Source of the DNA: Rotaria macrura
Taxonomy: Eukaryota; Rotifera; Eurotatoria; Philodinida; Philodinidae
Length of the DNA: 64,000 nucleotides
Direction of reading: 5' to 3'
Assembly (NCBI GenBank): GCA_900239685.1
Contig: OENT01000212.1
Span: 96,617-160,616 of the forward strand
The notes under the pieces were generated by a model that was given only the letters and a program-made list of their open reading frames with translations, made no database searches and was not told the origin of the DNA. Below, in pieces: positions 13,996-25,944 of this stretch (positions are counted from its first letter, which is position 1; every line of letters starts with the position of its first letter). A program made the translations under genes and the position numbers.

Positions 13996-14520
13996 ACACT
14001 CTGAAAAAATAGGTTATTTACCAAACCCCCGAAAAAGGGTTGGTAAATTTCAAAAAGCTTGCAAATGCATTCAAATGCTCAAAAAACGATTTTTCAATTC
14101 TACGAAACCTTTACAAGTTCTTCCCCTGGGCACACGGGAAGCAACGTTTTCCTGCAAAACCTTTTTAAGTTCTCTAGACCAAAAAAAGGTTTTGTAGGAA
14201 AAAAGACGAAACCTTTAAGGTTTCGTATTAAATTCTAACGACTTCTTACTGAACACTAATGGTTTCGTACTAGACCAGTAGAATTAATACGGAGCCTTAA
14301 AGGTTTCGTCTTTTTTTCTACAAAACCTTTTTTTGGTCTAGGGAACTTAAAAAGGTTTTGCAGGAAAACGTTGCTTCCCGTGTGCCCAGGGGAAGAACTT
14401 GTAAAGGTTTCGTAGAATTGAAAAATCGTTTTTTGAGCATTTGAATGCATATGCAAGCTTTTTGAAATTTACCAACCCTTTTTCGGGGGTTTGGTAAATA
14501 ACCTATTTTTTTAGAGCGTA
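13996..14520. repeat. Palindromic foldback element, ~240 bp arms
   Basis: Left arm about 13996-14239 and right arm about 14278-14520 are near-perfect inverted copies separated by a loop of roughly 40 nt. The outer ends read CTCTGAAAAAATAGG and CCTATTTTTTTAGAG. The arms hold internal subrepeats of AAACCTTT/AAAGGTTT and a conserved stretch CCCAGGGGAAGAACTTG. Both arms contain frames of roughly 60-100 codons that are simply mirror images of each other and are not genes. This is a foldback/MITE type structure; transcription through it would give a long hairpin RNA. Confidence 0.9.
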
Positions 14521-15209
14521 TACTTGTACGACATGAAAACGTGAGACTTTTAGAGTTCGGTAGTACCTATTTTTTTAGTGAAACGAATAAACTACCTTAT
14601 CTATTTACCTAGCTGTATATCTATCAACCTTACCGAGTAAGCCACTTTGTCCCTAGCTAGATACTTAACTATCTACATAATTAGGTAGCCATCTATCAAT
14701 CGTACGGCATACTTATTCTCAGGAGAATAGCAGTTCTGGCGTTCCTGATTTGCTCTACAATGCATATATTTATGATCTGCGTTGAATGTTGATAACAAAA
14801 AATAGTTAAGTACTTTATTTCTGTATAGTACATCAGTTATTAGGATTGGTTTCAGCAAAAACTTGAAAGTCTTTCAATACTTCGGTGGTTTCTTAATAGA
14901 TTTATTCGCTACTTAAGTCTATTTATTCGGTATGTGCTAGTTGTTTAAGTGTCTTTGGGATATCCTGATATTTAGAGTAGACCGTACATTTCGAATCGAT
15001 GGTTAAATCGACTACGATAGTAGTTGAGTAAGGTAAAAGGCTGCAAGGTAATGAGCAAACATCTAGCTAAGATTTTGAAGTTATGGAGAGATCCGCCGCA
15101 TTATTAGTTATTAGTTATGGTTTATAGCATTTATCTCAGTACATCCTTTATTAAAGTAAGTCGAGAAAAGCAACATACTATGCTAAAATCCAGTGCTGAA
15201 ACTGTTCTT

Positions 15210-15521
15210 CCTAGGTCGAACAGAACGATCCGTAAACGATCGTATACGATGAAAATACGGCCCGTTACGGCGTCATATTATCCCGTTTTAACATGGTCAC
15301 TAAAACGTCCATATGTTCTATATAGAATACGATAGTATTACGCTGTCTTTAAGAGGGTTTTACGGCGTATATACGGTGTTCGTGTGCGGCCATAATACGG
15401 GCCATGTTAAAACTCCATAATACGGCTTAAAATGGTCGTTTAACCGTGGAATACGATGTAAAAACGAGCGTTCACGATACTGTTACGGCTGTTTGCGGTG
15501 GTCCGTTTTGATCGACCTGGG
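15210..15521. mobile_element. Small TIR element (MITE), family with TACGG repeats
   Basis: About 312 bp bounded by imperfect terminal inverted repeats: CCTAGGTCGAACAGAACGAT at the left and GTCCGTTTTGATCGACCTGG at the right. The interior is unusually rich in TACGG/CCGTA words, as in the element at 61.75-62.0 kb and the fragment at 52.2 kb. It has no coding capacity. Confidence 0.7.
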
Positions 15522-17848
15522 TTTTAATGATCATCTATTCGGTACTCTGGGCATTGAACATAGAAAAAAACAGATATTATCTTAATGGACTGTATGAGAA
15601 ACATGTGATACAAGACATAGTTACCTGTATTATTAGATTAAAAAAAATAATTTTATCCATTAACTGGGATTCGTATGATGCATTTTTGTTTTCGAGCGTT
15701 TCAAATATAGAATCCTTCATTTCTATAAAAGAAAAGCAAGCGTACCTAGTAAGCTCAATCCAGTTCAAAAGATAATCTCTAGTTGGCTGGAATTCTTAGG
15801 CTATTTCGGTAGAGGCCTGTTAGATGGGGAGGAATAAAATTTTGCTACATAACTGTAACACTTGTTTCTATATTGTGTTTCAGTAAAGACGAAAGAGAAA
15901 CCACTTTTGTTTGGAGGTAAAATTAAATATCTATCTATCTACCTGAATATCATCCCTAACTCAGTTAGAAATGATCAAAAGAAAAACCGAACCCGTTTCA
16001 TCGTTGATTTAAGTATTTGATTTTGCCGAATGGGAATACATGTTGATAGTTGATGTGTAACCTTTTTTCTCTCCTGCATTTTTTCCTCTATGACGATGGG
16101 TATCAGTAAATGGGACGATGGAGTCAGGTATGAGGATAGTGCTGTGTATGAGAAAATCTCGATGTATACGGTTGTCACGTCGACTAAAATCGGAAGAGAA
16201 ATGATAAATACAGAGCTCTGACATGAAATTAGGTGCATTTGGTAACAAAGAAAGTTTAAGGCAATCTTCCATGACTACGATCGAGAGCTTAAGTGTTTAA
16301 TATTTCTACATATTTTTCTCGCTAGAGAAATACGAAAACGATTAACTGAGGTGGTAAAGAGATATGTATACAAAAATACAGCCGTTTTGCTAATTATTTT
16401 CCAGCAAGTAATTATTTTTAAAAGGAGCTTATCTTCTCAAGGTGAAAGGAGCAATTTAAAAAGATCTGATCATGGCAAACTGTCTTAGTGTGATTCGATA
16501 TAACGACAAAGAATTTTTTAATTTCTTTGTAATAGAAAATTAGCCTTGTTAACTGTGAGATTTTCAGTTCATATAAAGAAGTAACTCCAATACTTCACAG
16601 AAACAACTTTAATGTAAAATTCGAATAAGTATTTTATTTTTGCTCAATCGTTACAGTTTAGTCTCTTCGAGATGCTTATGGATTCGATACGTCTTCCACG
16701 TTTATAATAAAAACGTAGATATATCTTTAAATAACATAATAGCAATTATAGAACCAATCCATTTTCGACTTTGAACTTCAATTTTGTTATTTTAAGATAT
16801 TATAAGTGCTATCCGAGCCTAAACTTGAACTTTCAAATACTCAAAAATATTTTTTTGGTGTTTCAATAAGAGCAAGTTTTTAGCATTAATTATTTTACTG
16901 AATGTCAGATTCATGTTCATCTTATTATCAATACCACAATAAGAGAGGTGACCATGCTTGTGACCATGGGATGAAAAATAATTGCTAGGACATTTGCTTC
17001 TATAATGCAAATATGCCCAACATTTAAAATAAGAACTTTCCGATGCATACAAACTCAAATAACCGAACGATCCATGAATATAATAACTACTATGGTCGAG
17101 CTTCAGCTGATTCCGTGATTATAAAATTCCTGTCTATTCGCATTTTAATTGATGTAAAGCCATCACTGCCACACGCGTACACGCGTGTCTGGGCCCAGAA
17201 GTGAATTAAAACTGGTACAAACGAGTAAAGTCTCAAACGACAAAGCTTTGATCTATAAGCATGCACATCGTTCTCAGTATCTGATAGTTTAAACGAGCAC
17301 AATTCTGCACGAAACAAAGATGAGAAATTTTGTTCGTTAAAACGCCTCGGTTTTTGTGCTTTAAGCCGCTTTAACGTTCAAATCTGTGAGCAAAAGAAGA
17401 ATGGAACATTTTGATTCTCAATACACACGGAATTCCCCTTCTTTAGCCGTTTAAACTGAAACTGTTTGATCAAAATAATGATGAAAAAGTTTCTTGCCTA
17501 AAGCGCAAAAAATTCTCTGTTACCTTCCGTTTAAACGCTGAAACTGTCATCAGTTATAGTTGAAAGCGTGCCTGTAAAAAATGTTGCGAGAAAACATACG
17601 AAATTGAGACTTTCTGATAGTCTACACGCATGTGAGGAAAAATAAGCGTATTCAGGAACAGAAAGCAAGGTTTCCAGGCGTTTACACCCCTCGAAATATT
17701 GAATGAAAAACAAATGGTCATGTTCACTTTGAAAAATACATAATCTCTGGCGTTTACACGACCACTTTTCCCCACACGCATTTTAACATTCAGAAAAAGC
17801 TACTTGACGGTGTCTACACGCGTGTTTAAGAAAATTTGTCTGCTTGGG

Positions 17849-19471
17849 AATTACAACAACTCTTTAAATATATTTTTTCGATATTTTATTGTTTCATTGA
17901 ATAATCACTGCAATTCGTTCAGTTTCAGTTACTATACCTATCAATAAATTTAATAATTTTCTTTATATATTTATAAATATTTAGTTTAGAGATTTCGGAA
18001 CCATCAGCTTCCACTTTTTATTATTTTCAATTAAAATGAAATATATCCCAACAAAATGGCTACTTCACAGGTGTAGACACATCGTTGTTCTTCCTCGTTT
18101 ATAATTTTCTTTCAGTGGTGTGAAAAAGGAAGGAATAGAACAAAAATACTCGACGAGCTGATTTACAGTTTATCTGCGTCCATACCATAGGTTAACTCTA
18201 TTGTTAAAATGCATTGATTTCTGAAAATTCATCCATTAGATGCGTGAAAATGCATTATCGTGAGATCAACTCGTTTATACGCGTTGTCTTCTTTTTTTTC
18301 TGTGAACTGAACGACTTAAACGCGTTCTTTCTATGCCTTTTCTCCTTCAACGCATTAAAGTACCGTTGTGGCGTTTATGTGACTGCGTGGGATGGGCATC
18401 ACTATTAAATTCTATTTTCTATTAATATTTTTGCTGATAGCTTTCTAGTGTAAAGCGTTATTAGACTTTTCCTTACTAGACTCGTGTATTTTACTCGATT
18501 CCTTTAGATCTTTGCAAATAGGTCCGACATCAATTACTATAGGATCTATATATAATCCAACAGAATCTTCTGTATACGCATTAGCTCGTTTTCAATCGAA
18601 GGTTAATAAAATATTTCTGTTCAGATAGTCAAGATTTGTGCTAAAGAAAGTATTTAACAAGATTTTTTTATGAATAGAATTTCAGCCTTGTAATGTGATC
18701 GAGTTACGAGATATACGTATCGAAGAAGTCTAAACATGACCATTCCATTGTTTAACTGGCAGTAACAATCAATTTATTCATAGTTGTTTCATGTGACCTC
18801 ATTTTTATACGATAAGGGGATTAACTTGAAATGTATGTACGTTAAACATTTCGAGTTAAATGAATGCATTGTTTATGAGAAATGCATGCAGAAATACATA
18901 ATCATTAAAAGAGTAGTTTTTTGCAATTAAGTTCTCAAAATATATAGAAACTTAAACAAACTAACGATTTTTTTCAAAACATTTGTACCGTCATCCTTAA
19001 AATTAGTTTCCTATACATATGAACGAGAGCAAAGTCAAACAATTTCGATTGGAAACAAATTCAATCTTTACTTATGTGGGATAACTTATATACCTATTGG
19101 CTTGGTCAAATACTTGGCACAGATCGAATGAACGTTCAGCAAGTAGATTTTCCCGACACTGTACAAATAGAATTGTTATTTCTCTTACATTGAATACATT
19201 TCACTCGATAGCAAAAAATGTGCTCGTGGCAGAAATAAACGATAAAGAAAACATTGAAAACTCATTGAAATCGAACGAAAATTTTCCCCAGCATCGAATC
19301 ATCGTAGTCGTATTACATACATTCTATATATTTTGAATTTTTCGATCGGAAAAACTCGTATACTCTGTATATGTAATGTATCGTACGGATCGGGTGGATC
19401 GCCACTGTATCCTCCGGATTGTGCAGATTGTCACCGTATCCCGGATAGACGGAATCCGCTGTTCCCCCTTG
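17849..19471. other. Intergenic, no gene seen
   Basis: AT-rich with scattered ACGCGTT / GTGTAGACAC words that resemble the subterminal motifs of the preceding element. Reading frames are short and unconvincing. Confidence 0.4.
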
Positions 19472-19674
19472 ATACTCTTACTAATGATTTCATCAAGAGA
19501 GAGTGCTTCGGTTGTATAGGCTTAGTTCTTTGGTCATTAAGTATCACGGCTCTCCAACCACCCCAGAGAACGCTGAGCTATAGAGACTCCATTGCATTGC
19601 ATCCGAGTGTCTTCGAAACCTAAAGCGAACGACTATTGAAATAAGGTATTTATGGAAGTAATCTAACTAATTTC

Positions 19675-19680
19675 TTTATT
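19675..19680 (-). terminator. AATAAA polyadenylation signal
   Basis: AATAAA on the minus strand begins just after the stop codon of the left DUF3494 gene. The same spacing is kept in the right copy (35308-35313). Confidence 0.6.
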
Positions 19681-19681
19681 T

Positions 19682-20482
19682 TCAAAACAAAGACAATAAA
19701 ACGATTGCCGGTATAAATATCCGAAAGTTTTGGTTCATGATACCACGCGCGAGGCCTTTGAATGCTTGAGAAGCAGTATCACATTGATCGCAGCTATTTT
19801 GACCAGTGACCGTATCACCAATAAACGTGATGGCTGCTGTTACTGCATACACGGAACCAATATACGTGACATTATCCCCAAACGTGACGGAAGCGTATGC
19901 GAGGATGTTTCCAAGGAACTGGCTATTGGCACCGAGTGTCACACTGGCGCCAACTTGCCAGTAGATGCAATTGGCTGTAGCGCCGTTTTTCAGCAACATT
20001 TTAGTATTTGCCCCAGTTGTGATCGAGCTACCAGCCTGAAATATATAGACGCCACTTCCACTGAGTGTCAAAATACCCGAGGCAGTGAATCCAATCGTTG
20101 ACGTGAACTTGTACACGCCTGGTCCAAGTGTCTGGCTCATTAGATCCAAACCCGTCATATCCGCAGTGTACGGTACATCCATTAACTGTTTGTACGCTGA
20201 GCTCAAGTCATTTTCAGCTTGTGCAGCGATAGAGGTCCCAAGCTGAGTCTGACCAGTGATCACACCAGGTGGGCTAAAGCCAGTCAAGGAGGAACTCGGA
20301 TATATGGCTACACTTCCATTGATAACAGTGATGCCAGTGTTGGTCACCGCGCTGGCAGCGATCAAAGTGAAGTTGGCTGCACTCTTGAGAGTTGGACAAA
20401 GTGTTGAGTTACACGCAGTAAGATCCAAACACAGTAGAATACTAAAAAGTGTACTCGGTAATACTTTATTTAAAAGATGCAT
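19682..20482 (-). CDS. DUF3494-type ice-binding protein, copy 1
   Basis: Intronless 266-codon gene for a secreted ice-binding-like protein. Residues 1-24 are a hydrophobic signal peptide ending at TACNST. Residues about 28-232 form the DUF3494 beta-solenoid fold, with family signatures AAQAENDLSSAYKQL, LGPGVYKF, SGSGVYIFQAGSSITTG, YWQVGASVTLGANSQFLGNILA and the terminal TVTGQNSCD. Known members of this fold bind ice and inhibit recrystallisation in bacteria, fungi, algae and a few animals. A hydrophobic tail at about 249-266 (FRIFIPAIVLLSLF) suggests a GPI-anchor signal or membrane attachment, unusual for simple secreted members. The gene is visibly more GC-rich than its surroundings and has no introns, unlike the neighbouring metazoan genes, which fits horizontal acquisition. 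Ice binding is inferred from family only. Confidence 0.93.
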   Translation of the reverse strand: MHLLNKVLPSTLFSILLCLDLTACNSTLCPTLKSAANFTLIAASAVTNTGITVINGSVAIYPSSSLTGFSPPGVITGQTQLGTSIAAQAENDLSSAYKQLMDVPYTADMTGLDLMSQTLGPGVYKFTSTIGFTASGILTLSGSGVYIFQAGSSITTGANTKMLLKNGATANCIYWQVGASVTLGANSQFLGNILAYASVTFGDNVTYIGSVYAVTAAITFIGDTVTGQNSCDQCDTASQAFKGLARGIMNQNFRIFIPAIVLLSLF

Positions 20483-20572
20483 TTGACTAACGAATGAATA
20501 AGCGAATGATGAAAATGCACTGTGAGAGGAAATTATACCTTATGAATGTAAGAACGAGCATCGGTAGCTATC

Positions 20573-20578
20573 TATATA
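20573..20578 (-). promoter_or_regulatory. Candidate TATA box of ice-binding gene copy 1
   Basis: GGTATATAGAT on the minus strand about 90 nt upstream of the ATG. It is retained at the equivalent place in the inverted copy (34410-34416), within an otherwise drifting flank. Confidence 0.45.
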
Positions 20579-21170
20579 CCTTCTTTGGCTCCTTCATTAC
20601 AGTTCATCGAGGCCTTTTGCGTATGATGATGTTAACAAAGGAGTATCCACTGATCCGTATCATTCATGAGTAATTAGACCGAAGGATTCATTCTTCAAAA
20701 CAAAAGTAAACTTCGCAATCGTCACTTATTTGCCTCGAGCACAACAGTTTGTACACAGATAATATCGATTTTTCTTTTCCGACATATTTAAAAGCAAGTG
20801 TTAATCACCTTGTGACAATTCACGAAATTATTCATATAAGGACCCTCGTCTTGTCTTTTGTTTTTGAAATTTATTAATCTTTGTAACATTTTCGAACAAT
20901 GAGATTGATCTTCTTCGAAAAATTTTAAGATGAATAAATATGTATAGTAATAAATAACTACATCAAATAAAAAACAGTCTTATCAAGAGCAAGTGTTTTT
21001 AATAGGCATTCATTTCTATATGAAATCATTTTAATACAATAATTGATCCATGTTTAGATGTATCAAGATTTTTAATGCGATGCGAAGGATACGCATTTTT
21101 GTAGTCATGCGCGAGTTTACTTTTTTTACGGTGCGAAGCACTGTATAGCGTTTGGTCGTGGCCGCCATCT

Positions 21171-22620
21171 TTTTTAATGCGGTGCGAAGCACAGCATTTA
21201 TGTGGACATGCGCGAGTTTTTTTTCTTTTTTTTGTTCTTTCTTTCTTTCTTTCTTTCTTACTCGACGTACGCATAAAAAATGCTCACTTTGTGTCGCGAT
21301 GATCTCGAGAACCGAAGCTCGTACAACAACCGTTCGAACGCTAGATCAATGTATCGACATCGAATATGTTCCTTTTTTTTCAAAATTCCGTCTACCATGT
21401 TCCATTCATGAGATAATAGCGTCCGAAAAAGCCGATTTTCGACGTAGTTTCCCTTTACTTTATTTAGAGATAATTAAAACGAAAACGCAAAGAAGGAAGT
21501 TAGGCGCCACTCAATTGATATCATATCTGAAACAGCTGCTCATAAAGCTGATAGAGAAAGGTGACTCATCGAGATAATTAATCGATGAAGTATAAATGAT
21601 TTTCAAAAATATCTGGAGATATCATTTGAGATGACTGAAAGACTGATAAATACTACAGTAACTTCTTTTTATCTTAAGCCTATGTTTCGTCTATTTGTCG
21701 AAGAAAATTCTTTATCTTCAGTAGTAAACCACAAGAAAACATTTCTGATTCTTTGCAATGATAGAAATCGATACATCGAGGTACTGCTCATTCTTTATGC
21801 AAATTGGCTATTCCTAAGATCGAAGGTAGTGCTTCGCACCGCATTCCGTACTCGAGTGGAGCTCGCGTACCATCTAGTTTTCTTTCACGACCTACGCATC
21901 CAAGCTCCATATTTTGTTTCGCGATGATCTCGAGAACGACACATCGCCTGATGCTCATTCAAACGCTAGATCGAAGTATCGACATCGAATATGTTCCTTT
22001 TTTTTCAAAATTTCCTCTGTCACCTTTAGTTCGCCCAAAGTAAAATCCGGATATTATTAATAATCTATGGATTCAATTTTCATTAAATCGATCCAAACAG
22101 ATTGAGGCTTAGCGCTGATCTCAGCACCGATTAATTATCGCTAGCAGAAAAAGTTAGCATCGATGTACTATTGATGACATCTTTTCAATTAATTATCAAG
22201 TCTTTGTAGAGGACTACTGATTTTTCTTGCTCGAAATTAGTGCTTCGCACCGAGTTTCGGTTTCGAGCTCTGCTCGACTACCATCTAGTTTTCTTTTATA
22301 CTTGACGTACGCATCGGTTTTGTGTCGAGATGATCTAGAGAACCGAATATCGTACAACAGTCGTTCAAATGCTAGATCAAAATATCGACATCGAATATGT
22401 TCCTATTTTTTTCAAAATTGCGCCTACTACGTTCCGTTTGTGAGATAATAGCGTCCGAAAATGACGATTTTCAACGTAGTTTGCCTTTCTATATTTTGAG
22501 ATAATTAAAACGAAAACGAAGAAACGAGTCAGGCGCCACTTTATTGATTCATGTATGAATCAGCTGTTAATACAGCTGATAGTAAATGTGACTCATCAAG
22601 ATAATTAATCGACAAAGGAA
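21171..22620. repeat. Three diverged direct repeat units
   Basis: Units at about 21171-21590, 21826-22035 and 22238-22620 share GGTGCGAAGCAC / GTGCTTCGCACC words, GATGATCTCGAGAAC, CTAGATCAATGTATCGACAT and AATATGTTCCT followed by a T-run. Units 1 and 3 also share GATAATAGCGTCCGAAAA, AGGCGCCACT and GATAATTAATCGA over about 300 bp. The first unit contains a CTTT microsatellite (about 21236-21258). Confidence 0.85.
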
Positions 22621-23139
22621 CAACGATTTCTAGATAGCTTTTGGTAGGCTTTAAGGCGAATAGTTCTTGCCAATGATTTATTTATTGGAGTTTAACTAAA
22701 GGTATGGCTATGTTTAGCGCGTTCGTAGTTCAATACGTAGTGTTTTTACGAAATCCATGCTTGTCCTTCGCAAATCGTAATTCTCCTTTTGTGAAACACG
22801 AACTGAAAGGAGTGTTGAAGTGTTTAGGGTAGAAATTTTACATCCACTCCCGCCTCTCCCTCGCAGACCGTTACCGACAGGTGATTTCCCCGTCAGAAGC
22901 ACCTACTGACAGCGTTCAAGGCGGTCACAGAAGTGATAGGTGGCCCGCAACAACGCTACTGAACGTCACAGATCTCCTTTATTGGTTTAGTGAATACATG
23001 CCACTAATTTCTGATGAGAATATATTAGCTGCTTCTTTATTGCAGGTCTAGTCGCTCAGTGGGAAATTGATGTGTAAACAGTTAGCAGGATTCATGAAAG
23101 AAAGCAAGATTTCCATGGCTGTTGAAAGCATCTGCATCG

Positions 23140-23185
23140 TGTTTCACATTTTCAATCCCGTAAGGGATTGCGCTAACAGCTTTTC
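23140..23185 (+). other. Dispersed hairpin motif, copy A
   Basis: TTTCACATTTTC, then stem AATCCC (23154-23159), loop GTAA, stem GGGATT (23164-23169), then GCGCTAACAGCTTTTC. Copies B (about 41020-41060) and C (about 51290-51335) share the flanks while the stem bases change in compensating pairs. Confidence 0.65.
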
Positions 23186-23639
23186 TATATAAATGTAAAT
23201 TAAAGCTTCATGATCCTTTATCTAAATATTAGCTTTTTGTTTTTCCAAATCATATTTCAATTTATAGAACATTTTGAATTTCATATACTTTAAAATCAAT
23301 TTTTGTATAATAAAAACCTATATTCCTTCGAATAAACATTAATCATTGATCGACAAAAAATGTATTATATAAGGATGATATTTAAGACAAAGTAGTATAA
23401 ATCGCTAGGATCATAAAAGCATTCTATGAGAACTTATTCATGTACAAGTTTGCCTTTCATAAATAATAAGTTGTTTTCTAATTCGATGAAGCATGACGCA
23501 ATTAAACGAAGAATCGTTTTTCGCGATGTTAACTTAGCATTGCATTTCGTAATCCCGGTGCTAACCCGGTTGCCATCTAGTTGCTTTACTGCTTCTTCAC
23601 TTTAAGTCAAAATTAAAGCGAGCTGCCAGTGAAAAATTT

Positions 23640-25580
23640 TAGCGGTTATCATTGAATATAATTTCAAAATTCTATGGGCCCAATCGATATGATAATGGGA
23701 TTATTCTGCAACAAAATCAAAATTATAATCGATTGAAATCAAATTTTATCAAACAACATAAATCGATTAATAGCACTTAGTAATCGATCAATTTGGATTT
23801 AAATAGATTATAATTTTGACTTTTTTGTAGAATAATCCGGTTGGTAATTTTGATTATAATCGTTAAAAATCGAGTGAGATGGATTTTAATTTCGAGTATA
23901 ATTGATTAAAATTACGATTATATTTCAGAATCAAACGTAAAAAAATTACGATTATGATCGACGAAAATTATCTGATATCAGTCAGCAATTCGGCTGAAAT
24001 CGATTAATATTCTGATTTTCTGTCAGAATAATCCAAACAATAAATCTGTTAATAACCGATCTAAATCGGGTGCTATCGACCCAAATAACAATCAAAATCG
24101 ATTCCAATTATCATTATATTTCAGAATCATCCGACTAATATTTATGACTACGACAGATGTAAAACTACTCGTAAAATCTTATTCACTTTCAATAGTTCTG
24201 TTTATCCTCTCTCCGGGATACCAAAATCGATCTACTTTCAAACAAACCTTCACCTTTGGTACGCTCGCACACAACCTACATCACACTTGCACGGATTATA
24301 AGTTGCATGCTGTAATAACGCTAAATTTCGTTCATATAGGTATCAAAACCTGACGAAAACATGATCTAACAAACACATCTAGTTCATGTCTACTTCACAA
24401 TACTGCCACTGTACTCCAAGCCACTTGCTGTACTCAAAATGTACGTGAACTGTACTGCGACTATTGTAGCCTAGTTTCTACAGAATTATAACTATACTCA
24501 AGATGTTTCTGAATCTCGACGTATCAGCTCGGTGAACCTTCACAGCAAAGTTGGCCGTTGATGCAGGGAAGAATGGAACAGGAATCCTGTGACGCTTAAC
24601 AATTTCATGATACGAGCCATAATGCCTTTACGGACTTAAGCAGGGCGGAGTGTGCTCCATATCCTGGACCACACAACCCACCGTCAACCAATACCCAATA
24701 TCTTCCCGATAATACCATGATTGATACAGGATAAGCCTACGACAACAGTTGCTCAGAATAAGAAAAGCAATTGCTATACAAACTCTAACATCTGAGGTGC
24801 CGAGTTTTGTTGATTCAGCCACTAACCAATGGAATCTTGGGAACAAAACCCAACGACGGATTCGGATTCCTCGACCTGGATAACCTACAGGAAAGTTTCA
24901 TGAGAACAACGATTGGAGTTGACATAAAAGTCCAACTTTTGAAATTCGAAGTTCTGATCGATTCAGTTTCAGAGCAATTGAAGCTCTAACAAGAAAACTA
25001 ATAACGGATTCTCATTCGTCGGCGTGGATTACCTGTAGGGATGTACTATCGGAATAACGATTGCAGTCGTAATAAAAGGTCAACCATTGAAATTCGGACT
25101 TATGAACGGTTCAACTTAAGACAGCCGAAACAGTTCACTGTGCTAGGCCAGTACGGCCCATATAAGTATGCAGGAGGTTATATATATTTGACAAGTATGT
25201 GTGAAACGATTTGAGAGATTGAAATCTCTTATCATGCGAGTGAATTTCAAGCATTCTGTTGATTATCTGTCAATTCTGTTACTTGTGATTCAGAATTAAA
25301 TCGATCGTTGGATTTAAATCGGATATCAGCTGATATAATTGTGAGTAATCGATTGATAATACCTCAATCCAATTTCAAATGATAGTAATTTAGATCGATT
25401 GAGAAGATTTCAATCGATTGTTGGATTAAAATCAGATTGAAAGTGATGAAATCAAAGAAATTTGATGAAATGGATTTTTTCAATCGATTGTATGATTTCA
25501 ATCGATTCCAATCTGATTTCCTGGAAAAAGAAGAGGTTTTGTTCGATAAATCCAATTTTTCCACCGATAATCAAGAATAG
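23640..25580. repeat. Degenerate AATCGATT-rich repeat tract
   Basis: The stretches 23640-24140 and 25200-25580 are packed with AATCGATT, ATTATAATCG and TCAGAATAATCC words in both orientations. A clear inverted pair is GGATTATTCTGCAACAAAAT (about 23697) against TTTTTTGTAGAATAATCC (about 23824). Similar words occur near 30370 and 50900-51180. No gene is seen here; short frames at 24144 and 24628-24989 are not supported. Confidence 0.6.
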
Positions 25581-25907
25581 TCCTGATTTTCGGAGTGATA
25601 TTTTTCACTGGGTATTAGCTATTTGTATTCAGCGATCTATGTAAGGAGCATACAAATTGATTATTTATGTATAGAAATATGATCACATAGACATCTACGT
25701 GATCATAATTGCATCGTTGAAGTTCATATGTTGCTCTGCAACATTAGAAGAGGAATTGTTTAATATCTTTACTTCATTAACGAATATCTTAAATTGTTAT
25801 TGATTGTTTGTAAGAGCGACTTGTGATGAATTTAATTTTGTATTTTAATAGCCGCAAATAGGCATTTGATTGCACAATGTGATAAAGACAGACTACCGAA
25901 AATGACA

Positions 25908-25944
25908 GAATTTACTTTTGCAGATCACCTGCAAAAGTAAATTC
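25908..25944. repeat. Perfect 15-bp stem hairpin
   Basis: GAATTTACTTTTGCA (25908-25922), loop GATCACC, then TGCAAAAGTAAATTC (25930-25944): a perfect inverted repeat with a 7 nt loop in non-coding DNA. Confidence 0.85.

Larger units (their letters stand above)
12867..17848. mobile_element. Possible 5 kb element bounded by inverted termini
   Basis: The left end reads CCCAAGCAGACAAA followed after 11 variable bases by ACGCGTGTAAAC (12867-12903). The right end is its inverted copy: CCCAAGCAGACAAA, 11 variable bases, ACGCGTGTAGAC on the minus strand (17848-17812). A further series of GTNTACAC motifs lies just inside the right end (about 17621, 17680, 17753, 17813), like subterminal transposase-binding repeats. 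No transposase is recognisable between the ends. The interior carries other inserted elements (14.0-14.5 kb and 15.2-15.5 kb). Two independent elements sharing an end sequence would look the same. No clear target-site duplication is visible. Confidence 0.5.
19472..21073. repeat. Left arm of inverted duplication carrying ice-binding gene
   Basis: This arm is an inverted copy of about 33917-35515. Similarity covers the 3' flank (CTCTCTTGATGAAATC region), the whole DUF3494 gene, the TATA-containing 5' flank and a further 500 bp upstream. It stops at 21073, where a 2.5 kb insertion begins, and resumes for about 50 bp at 23582-23632. The arms are alignable by eye throughout, with scattered substitutions and small indels. 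Confidence 0.93.
21074..23581. mobile_element. 2.5 kb insertion interrupting the left arm
   Basis: In the right arm the two flanking sequences are adjacent (near 33916/33917). In the left arm they are split by 21074-23581, so this block is an insertion or the right copy a precise deletion. It contains three diverged copies of a repeat (see 21171-22620), a more GC-rich stretch at 22700-23180, and a hairpin motif at 23154-23169. I see no transposase or reverse-transcriptase frame and no clear terminal repeats. Confidence 0.75.

Noticed and set aside
13847-14456. Frames of 66-116 codons at the 14 kb palindrome
   Set aside because: The two frames are mirror images created by the inverted repeat and have no domain or codon pattern of a gene.
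15097-15335. Frame of 72 codons overlapping the 15.2 kb element
   Set aside because: It lies across repetitive TACGG sequence and has no family resemblance.
19730-20486. Plus-strand frames of 76-123 codons opposite the left ice-binding gene
   Set aside because: They are antisense shadows of the DUF3494 gene; the same shadows appear opposite the right copy.
23134-23190. Hammerhead ribozyme for the hairpin motif
   Set aside because: The conserved CTGATGA and GAAA core elements are not present on either strand around the three copies.
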